A model generated the notes under the pieces. The model saw nothing but the letters and a program-made list of their open reading frames with translations, searched no databases and was not told the DNA's origin. Shown here piece by piece: positions 19,409 through 24,801 of a DNA stretch of 24,801 nucleotides. Source of the DNA: Gp7-AA10 sp035636095 (GTDB lineage Bacteria; Acidobacteriota; Thermoanaerobaculia; Gp7-AA8); contig DASPZU010000045.1 of assembly GCA_035636095.1 (NCBI GenBank), positions 1 through 24,801 of the forward strand, in the 5' to 3' direction. A program made the translations under genes and the position numbers. Within the stretch, counting starts at the first letter, position 1; every line of letters starts with the position of its first letter.

Positions 19409-21937
19409 CTAGACGGCCGCTCTGGTGGTCGCCGACCGCAGGAAAGTCCGCTGCAAACGATCGGCCGGCAGCGGACGGCTGATCATGTAGCCCTGAATTT
19501 CCCGGCATCCGTGCTGGTGGAGGAATGCACATTGCTCGTCCGTTTCGACGCCTTCGGCGATGGTGCGAAGTCTGAGCTGGTTGGCAACCATCAACACCGC
19601 CGAGACGATCGACTGATCGCTCTTTTTCCGCACCACATCGATCACGAAGCTTCTGTCGATCTTCACCGTATCGACCGCAAACTGCTTGACGTAGGAGAGC
19701 GACGATTGTCCGGTTCCGAAATCGTCGACTGCGATGGCAATCCCCATCGCTCTGAGGCTCTTGAGAATGGCGCGACTGCGGTCACTCTTCTGGATCACCA
19801 TACTTTCGGTGAGCTCCAGCTCCAGAAGTTGCGGGTTGAAGCCGGTCACCTTCAGGACGCGAGTCACCATGCCGACGAAATCGCGCTGATAGAGTTGTCG
19901 GGGTGAGACGTTGACAGCGATTCGCGGAACGATGCAGCCCTCGCGCTGCCATGCCATTCCCTGCTCGCACGCCTTGCGCAGGACAACCTCGCCAAGGACG
20001 GTGATCAGACCGGTGTGCTCGGTGAGCGGGATAAAAGCGGAGGGCTCGATCATCCCGCGCTCGGCGTGATTCCAGCGCACCAGCGCTTCCACGCCCACCA
20101 GCTCGCGGGAATCGATGGTCACCTGCGGCTGAAAGTGCATCACGAATTCGTCGCGGTCGATGGCAAGACGCAGCTCCGCTTCCTGCGCTGTGCGGCCGAT
20201 GATCCCGGGTCCGACATCGCGGTAGAGCTCGCAGCGGTTCCCGCCGGACTGCTTGGCGAGATACATCGCGCCATCCGCATTGCGAATCAGACTCTCGGGT
20301 GTCGCGCCATCACGTGGTCCGATCGCCAGGCCGATGCTGGCCGTGATGTGCAGTTCATCCGACTCCAGGACGAACGGCTTTCCGATCGTCTTCAAAATTT
20401 TTTGGGACGCTCGCTGTGCGTCGGATTCGTGCGAAATCTCGGGAAGGAGAATGACAAACTCGTCGCCGCCGACCCGAGCCACGGTGTCTCCCTGACGGAG
20501 AGCATCCGTCAGGCGGGACGCGACCATTTTGAGAAGAGCGTCGCCGACGTCGTGGCCGAGGGTGTCGTTGACGACTTTTAATTCGTCGAGATCGAGAAAC
20601 AACACAGCAAGACGCCGCTTCTTTCGCTGCACATTCGCCATCGCGACACCGACGCGATCGAGGAACAGCGCGCGATTCGGCAGTGAGGTCAGCTCGTCGT
20701 GATAGGCGCGGAAGGTGATGTCGCCTTCTGCGCGCTTACGGTCATTGATGTCGAGAAGAATGCCCTCCAGAGTCGCTTCTTTTCCGCCGTCTCCCGGAAC
20801 GAGCCGGACATTTTCAAGAGCCCACACAGCCTCGCCGTTTCGATCGCGAAGCTCGACCTCTTCGTTGAACACGGCGCCATTGGCGACGAGCCGCCGCATG
20901 ACGACATCCCGATGGCGCGCATTCATGTAGCGGATCGCGCCGTCGGCGGCCAGGAAATCTTCAGCGAACTCAAAACGAAACAGTCGCGCGCACGCATCGT
21001 TGCAACTGATGATCTTGCCGTCCACCGAGGCGATGTAGACGCCGGCGAGATTGCGTTCGAACAGGAGCCGGTAGCGTTCCTGGGCCCGGCGCCGCCCGGT
21101 GATCTCTTCCGTCAACTCACGGGCGCGTTCTTCGACCCGCTGCTCCAGCGTCAGATTGAGCATCTCCAACTCTTCGCGAGCGGCACTCAGACGATCGAGC
21201 ATCAAATTGAAACTGCGAGCGAGTTTCCCAACCTCATCCTTGCTTTGAACGTCTGCGCGGCTGTGCACTTCTCCGGCGGCGATCTTCTCGGCCGTTTTCA
21301 CGATGCGATGCAGCGGCCCGGTGATCAGCGTGCTCAAAGCGAAAACCGCCATGACACCCACCGCGAAGGCGAGAAGCGTCACCAGAGCGACCGTCGCCCT
21401 GCTGCGCGAGGTCTGAATCAGAACGCGTTCGAGAGAGAATCCGATGACGAGACTTCCGATGCCTTTGCCGCGATAACGAATCGGAGTTGTCGTCTGGTAC
21501 AGCGAGCCGTCGCTGGAAATTGCGCCAACCGTTTCGCTTTGCTCGCCGGCGGGCATCCCGGTGATCACCGGCTGGCGCGAGCTTCTGCTTTGAGGCGCAG
21601 TGGCAAAGGGACCGGCGCTTGCCGCCACCATCTCGTTGAACGAGGCGAATGTTTTGCCGGGCTGATCTTTGACGACGAAGAAAACGAGGTCGGGATTGCG
21701 CCGCAGGGCGATGACCGCCGCCGCCACGGCGACGGGATTACGGTTCTCGAGGCCGGGCGCCACGCCGAATGCCGTGACGTCCGCGATTGCCGACGCCCTC
21801 TGCGTCAGGGCTTCGATCGCCTGGCGCTGCATACGCGCCGGAAAATAGAGGTAGATACCGAGAGACACGAGCGCCAGGATGCATGTCATCACCAGGGCCA
21901 GCTTCGTCCCGACCTGAAGGTGCGATAGGAATCTCAT
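19409..21937 (-). CDS. membrane HAMP-PAS-GGDEF-EAL cyclic-di-GMP protein
   Basis: The 842-residue protein has a transmembrane helix (about 12-32), a periplasmic sensor region (about 33-180), a second helix (about 182-206), a HAMP domain (about 207-260) and a coiled coil (about 252-285). A PAS domain (about 288-405), a GGDEF domain (about 410-575) and an EAL domain (about 585-835) follow. The GGDEF motif is intact (490-494), with a canonical inhibitory RxxD (R481-D484) five residues upstream. The EAL domain has VEALVRW (EAL 617-619), VDDFGTG and EGVE motifs. Both diguanylate cyclase and phosphodiesterase activity are therefore plausible. The sensor region resembles CHASE8-type modules but is not firmly assigned. 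It converges on the exopolysaccharide operon and may control it through c-di-GMP. ATG 21937 fits the first membrane helix. Confidence 0.93.
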   Translation of the reverse strand: MRFLSHLQVGTKLALVMTCILALVSLGIYLYFPARMQRQAIEALTQRASAIADVTAFGVAPGLENRNPVAVAAAVIALRRNPDLVFFVVKDQPGKTFASFNEMVAASAGPFATAPQSRSSRQPVITGMPAGEQSETVGAISSDGSLYQTTTPIRYRGKGIGSLVIGFSLERVLIQTSRSRATVALVTLLAFAVGVMAVFALSTLITGPLHRIVKTAEKIAAGEVHSRADVQSKDEVGKLARSFNLMLDRLSAAREELEMLNLTLEQRVEERARELTEEITGRRRAQERYRLLFERNLAGVYIASVDGKIISCNDACARLFRFEFAEDFLAADGAIRYMNARHRDVVMRRLVANGAVFNEEVELRDRNGEAVWALENVRLVPGDGGKEATLEGILLDINDRKRAEGDITFRAYHDELTSLPNRALFLDRVGVAMANVQRKKRRLAVLFLDLDELKVVNDTLGHDVGDALLKMVASRLTDALRQGDTVARVGGDEFVILLPEISHESDAQRASQKILKTIGKPFVLESDELHITASIGLAIGPRDGATPESLIRNADGAMYLAKQSGGNRCELYRDVGPGIIGRTAQEAELRLAIDRDEFVMHFQPQVTIDSRELVGVEALVRWNHAERGMIEPSAFIPLTEHTGLITVLGEVVLRKACEQGMAWQREGCIVPRIAVNVSPRQLYQRDFVGMVTRVLKVTGFNPQLLELELTESMVIQKSDRSRAILKSLRAMGIAIAVDDFGTGQSSLSYVKQFAVDTVKIDRSFVIDVVRKKSDQSIVSAVLMVANQLRLRTIAEGVETDEQCAFLHQHGCREIQGYMISRPLPADRLQRTFLRSATTRAAV

Positions 21938-21991
21938 CTCGACGATTCAGCCCTCGGAAACAAAGTGACCGAGGTTTTGCTTTTCACCTAG

Positions 21992-22017
21992 TGCAAAAAT
22001 CCTACTGTATTTTTGCA
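21992..22017. promoter_or_regulatory. A/T-rich palindrome upstream of the repeat protein (operator candidate)
   Basis: TGCAAAAAT (21992-22000) and ATTTTTGCA (22009-22017) are perfect 9-bp inverted arms around an 8-bp spacer that contains a -10-like TACTGT. The A/T-rich palindrome stands out in this high-GC window and lies in the divergent gap between the GGDEF-EAL and repeat-protein genes. It could be a dimeric regulator's operator overlapping a promoter, or an RNA hairpin. Confidence 0.5.
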
Positions 22018-22060
22018 TCTGATCGTCTTGTTGGTCCAAACTGAATTCTCGCGCCGCTTC

Positions 22061-23875
22061 ATGGCCGTCACTTTCGCAAGCGTGTGCTTGCTCGCCACGG
22101 ATCGAATCACCGCGGCGACGATCAGTGGCGCTGTCATTGATGCCGATCTGAGGACCCCACTCGCATCGAAGACAGTGGCCGTCTACTCCGCAGCCGGAAC
22201 TCTTCAGGCCTCAGCGACTTCTGACTTCCTCGGCCACTATGTCCTCGGGCTTCCAGCGGGCGACTATCGAGTCCTGGCTTATGACCCCACCGGTACCTAC
22301 GCCACCACTTTTGGCAATGATGCGGACTCGTTCGAAGCATCGCCGGTGGTGACAGTCATCGATACCGTATCCATCCTCAACTTCGGGTTGCGCAAGTCGG
22401 GCAGCGTCACGGGAACCGTCTTCAGCATCGGGACAGGACTCCCGCTGACAGGATTGACTGTCGCCGCCTACAACGCCGGCAGCGGAACGCGTCGTGGTTT
22501 CTTGCAAACAGATTCTCGGGGTAGGTACTCGCTGGCACTACCGCCGGGAGCATACAAACTCGCCGCGTACGACGATCAGGGAGCCTTCGCGCCGCGTTTT
22601 TTTCTGGATCAACCGACGTTCACGGCCGCAACGCCGGTGACGGTCGCGGCTGGCCGAGCGATAGCCGGCATCGATCTTCGCCTCGACTTCGCCGCCCATT
22701 TCACGGGAGTCGTCGTGGATGCAGATACCGCTGTCGTCTTGCCGGGCATGACGGTCTTTGCGTACACGGCAGATGGCGCCTCAGCGGCGGCAACAGTGAA
22801 ATCGAGTCCCGCAGGAAACTTCATGATCAATGTTCCGGCCGGATCGTACAAATTGGTCGCCGCCGATCCATCCGGCAACTACGGGGTCGGCTTCGTCGAC
22901 GACGTGGATTCGTTCGCGGCCCAGAGGCCGGTTTCGGTGGGTCCATCTCAAGTTCGCGAAAACCTCCGCATTCCGCTGCATCGCGCAGGCACCGTCATGG
23001 GTCGCGTGCAGGATTCCCCCGGAAGCGCGCTGACCGGCATCACCGTCGGCGCGTACAACGCCGACGGCTCTCAGCGCACGTCGGTTGAAACGGACAAGAA
23101 CGGCGCGTACTCACTCGCGCTTCCTCCGGGAGCGTTCCGAATCGGGGCGTATGACAACGCCACGACTTACGCGACGCAGTTCTATCCCAGACGCAATTTG
23201 TTCCGAGCGGCCAATATCGTCGTCATCGCAGCCGGCCAAATCATGCCGGCGGTTGACTTTACACTCCTGCGCGGCGCGCGCTTCAGTGGAGTTGTGAAGG
23301 AGGCGGCGACCGGACTGCCGATTTCCGGAATCTCGATTGCGTCCTACGACAGCGATGGAAACCTGATGGCTTCAGTGAATTCCGATGCATCGGGAAATTA
23401 CGCCCTTGTGTTACCGCCGGGAAGCTTCAAGTTCGCGGCATTCGATGCATTGCTGCGGTACGCGACTGCGTACGCCCTCGGAGCTCCGAACTACGAAAGC
23501 TCCCGCACGTATCAGGTCGACGAAGACTCTTCGCACCGGATGGATTTCGCCTTGTCGCTCGGAGTCCGGATTACCGGGACGGTCGTGGATGACAAGTTTC
23601 GCGCTGTTTCCGGAGCTCAAGTCGGAGCATTGGACGTTTTCGGCAACCGCGTGGCGACGACGACTACGTTCGACGGCGTCTTCGACATTGTGCTGATGCC
23701 GAACACATATAAGTTGCTGGCTACCGATCCTTTACAGCGATACAAGCCCTCGTTCTTCAACGGCGCCTCCTCATTGGCGTCGGCCACTCCTATCATCGTT
23801 CAGAGCAGCGGCGCGAACGCGTCGCCGACGTTCGTTCTCACCCACTCAGACCGGCGGCGCAGCATCCCGCACTGA
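22061..23875 (+). CDS. secreted protein of six carboxypeptidase-regulatory-like repeats
   Basis: About 604 residues made almost wholly of six tandem ~96-residue beta-sandwich repeats. Each begins like ITGxVxDxxTGxPLxGxxVxAY, continues to a GxYxLxLPPGxYKLxAYD core, and ends with YAxxF and a short beta segment. This is the CarboxypepD_reg/SpaA-like (transthyretin-like) fold used in adhesins and surface stalks. No catalytic domain is attached. The N-terminus is a hydrophobic leader ending near TAA. ATG 22061 gives a leader without an early basic residue; the in-frame TTG codons at 22028 and 22031 would add RR before the hydrophobic stretch and are credible alternative starts. The TTG at 22013 falls in the palindrome and is unlikely. 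No LPxTG or type IX sorting signal is visible at the C-terminus. Confidence 0.82.
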   Translation: MAVTFASVCLLATDRITAATISGAVIDADLRTPLASKTVAVYSAAGTLQASATSDFLGHYVLGLPAGDYRVLAYDPTGTYATTFGNDADSFEASPVVTVIDTVSILNFGLRKSGSVTGTVFSIGTGLPLTGLTVAAYNAGSGTRRGFLQTDSRGRYSLALPPGAYKLAAYDDQGAFAPRFFLDQPTFTAATPVTVAAGRAIAGIDLRLDFAAHFTGVVVDADTAVVLPGMTVFAYTADGASAAATVKSSPAGNFMINVPAGSYKLVAADPSGNYGVGFVDDVDSFAAQRPVSVGPSQVRENLRIPLHRAGTVMGRVQDSPGSALTGITVGAYNADGSQRTSVETDKNGAYSLALPPGAFRIGAYDNATTYATQFYPRRNLFRAANIVVIAAGQIMPAVDFTLLRGARFSGVVKEAATGLPISGISIASYDSDGNLMASVNSDASGNYALVLPPGSFKFAAFDALLRYATAYALGAPNYESSRTYQVDEDSSHRMDFALSLGVRITGTVVDDKFRAVSGAQVGALDVFGNRVATTTTFDGVFDIVLMPNTYKLLATDPLQRYKPSFFNGASSLASATPIIVQSSGANASPTFVLTHSDRRRSIPH

Positions 23876-23889
23876 GTGAGCACAGCCGC

Positions 23890-23895
23890 TATAAT
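23890..23895 (+). promoter_or_regulatory. consensus -10 box for the FHA-GAF gene
   Basis: A perfect TATAAT ends 14 nt before ATG 23910, so transcription would start about 8 nt before the start codon. No -35 hexamer matching TTGACA is found 16-18 nt upstream. Confidence 0.45.
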
Positions 23896-23909
23896 CGACT
23901 TCTCACATC

Positions 23910-24801
23910 ATGGAGTCACTGCAGATCCATTACGTCGACCTCGGCGTCCAGCGCGTTTCCGACCTCAAAGGGGACATGTCGATTGGACGGACCGAGGGGA
24001 ACGACCTCGTCCTGAATCACCCGTCTGTCTCCCGAAAACACGCCCGTTTTGAGGGCCGGAATGACGCCTGGTGGATCGTCGATCTGAAGTCGACCAATGG
24101 GGTCAAAGTCAATGGGAACCTCGTCACCGAGTCGAAGATCAATTCGGGCGACAAAATCTCGATCGGATCGGTACAGCTCGAGCTGACGCCGCAGCCATCC
24201 GTCAATTTCAGCAACGAGTCGATGTTCGACAACCCGTCGGGCACGGTCATCCGGCGCATTTCCGACTTCAATTCCGAATTCGGGCTCGATCTGGCTGAAG
24301 CGCAGAAACCTGTTCCACGCATCCCGTCCGAGCCAGGCTTGAAGCCGGTTGAAGTGTCGCGTGAAAAGATCTTTCAGGTGCTGGTGCAGGTCGCCAAGGC
24401 TCTGCTCCAGACGGACGAGCTCAATACGCTGCTGACGACCGTCATGGACATGATCTTCAAATACCTGCCGGTGGAGCGCGGGCTGCTCATCCTCTTCGAC
24501 GAAGAGGGCAATCCGGTTCCGAAGCTCACCAAATTCATGGACGGCTCGGATGCGCACGACATTCCGATTTCCCGAACCATCCTGAAGATGGTCGCGGAAA
24601 AACAGATCGCGATGATGACCTCCAACGCTCTGGAGGACGCCCGGCTGTTAGGCGGAAAATCGATCGCCATCCACGGAATCCGGTCGGCAATGTGCGTTCC
24701 GCTCTGGAATCGCAACCGTGTCATCGGTGCGGTGCAGGTGGACTCCGGAATCCACATCGGGCGTTTTACGGAAGAAGACCTCGATCTGCTGACGGCTCTC
24801 G
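23910..24801 (+). CDS. FHA-GAF signalling protein, C-terminus missing
   Basis: The first 297 residues are visible before the window ends. An FHA domain (about 5-92) has MSIGRTEGND around Gly26-Arg27, SVSRKHARF at 39-47, and STNGVKVNG at 61-69, so it should bind phosphothreonine. A linker (about 95-150) holds a GTVIRR motif at 111-116, close to the ATVIER motif of the transmembrane kinase in this window. A GAF domain follows (about 155-297), with the typical RGLLILFDEEG and SAMCVPLWNRNRVIGAVQVDS strands. Proteins with this start usually continue into an output such as an adenylate cyclase, GGDEF, SpoIIE or histidine kinase domain; which one applies here cannot be seen. ATG 23910 follows a consensus -10 box closely and has no ribosome-binding site. 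Confidence 0.88.
   Translation, partial: MESLQIHYVDLGVQRVSDLKGDMSIGRTEGNDLVLNHPSVSRKHARFEGRNDAWWIVDLKSTNGVKVNGNLVTESKINSGDKISIGSVQLELTPQPSVNFSNESMFDNPSGTVIRRISDFNSEFGLDLAEAQKPVPRIPSEPGLKPVEVSREKIFQVLVQVAKALLQTDELNTLLTTVMDMIFKYLPVERGLLILFDEEGNPVPKLTKFMDGSDAHDIPISRTILKMVAEKQIAMMTSNALEDARLLGGKSIAIHGIRSAMCVPLWNRNRVIGAVQVDSGIHIGRFTEEDLDLLTAL

Noticed and set aside
22013..22060. TTG 22013 as the start of the repeat protein
   Set aside because: It falls within the palindrome and at or before the likely transcription start; ATG 22061 or TTG 22028/22031 are better placed.

Overview
The window is high-GC, densely packed bacterial chromosome. Its mix of eukaryote-like Ser/Thr kinases, FHA adaptors, zinc-ribbon leaders and a fused homocysteine methyltransferase/methylenetetrahydrofolate reductase fits a soil or aquatic Acidobacteriota-like or similar deep-branching Gram-negative lineage. 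That assignment is an inference: no rRNA or other phylogenetic marker is present. Two predicted outer-membrane or secreted products and a class A PBP support a cell with a periplasm. I see no tRNA, rRNA, CRISPR array, transposase or phage gene, and no gene-free stretch longer than about 225 bases.

Left part (1-8056). A truncated FAD-dependent oxidoreductase runs off the left edge. Divergent from it is a three-gene run of two small secreted proteins and a membrane-anchored SpoIIE-type phosphatase. Facing that run is the metH/metF-type fusion gene. Its 5' region carries a well-formed sigma-70 promoter, a strong match to a SAM-II riboswitch, and two hairpins ending in a U-tract directly before the ATG. 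Upstream of it lies a PBP1A-type peptidoglycan synthase. Divergent from the PBP is a small, very basic histone-H1-like protein. Three palindromic repeat elements sit at gene ends here; two of them are built from 7-nt and 8-nt periodic units.

Centre (8060-15216). Six tightly packed minus-strand genes form a phospho-signalling operon: PP2C phosphatase, then a membrane trypsin-like protease with a C-terminal FHA domain, a zinc-ribbon FHA adaptor, a Ser/Thr kinase with C-terminal FHA, a zinc-ribbon transmembrane Ser/Thr kinase with a PEGA-like tail, and a secreted TPR/proline-rich protein. Kinases, phosphatase, phosphothreonine readers and a periplasmic protease are all encoded together. This is the best candidate for an undescribed signalling system. 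The kinase linker carries four copies of a [AP]T(V/I)xE(R/S) motif that could be docking sites for the FHA proteins.

Right part (15289-24801). A second operon encodes a TPR/outer-membrane barrel protein, a processive GT2 glycan synthase and a membrane-anchored GH26 hydrolase. The layout resembles BcsC/BcsA/BcsZ of cellulose systems, but with a GH26 (mannanase-family) hydrolase and no PilZ domain. It converges on a HAMP-PAS-GGDEF-EAL protein. After that come a secreted protein made of six ~96-residue carboxypeptidase-regulatory-like repeats and the start of an FHA-GAF signalling protein that runs off the right edge.
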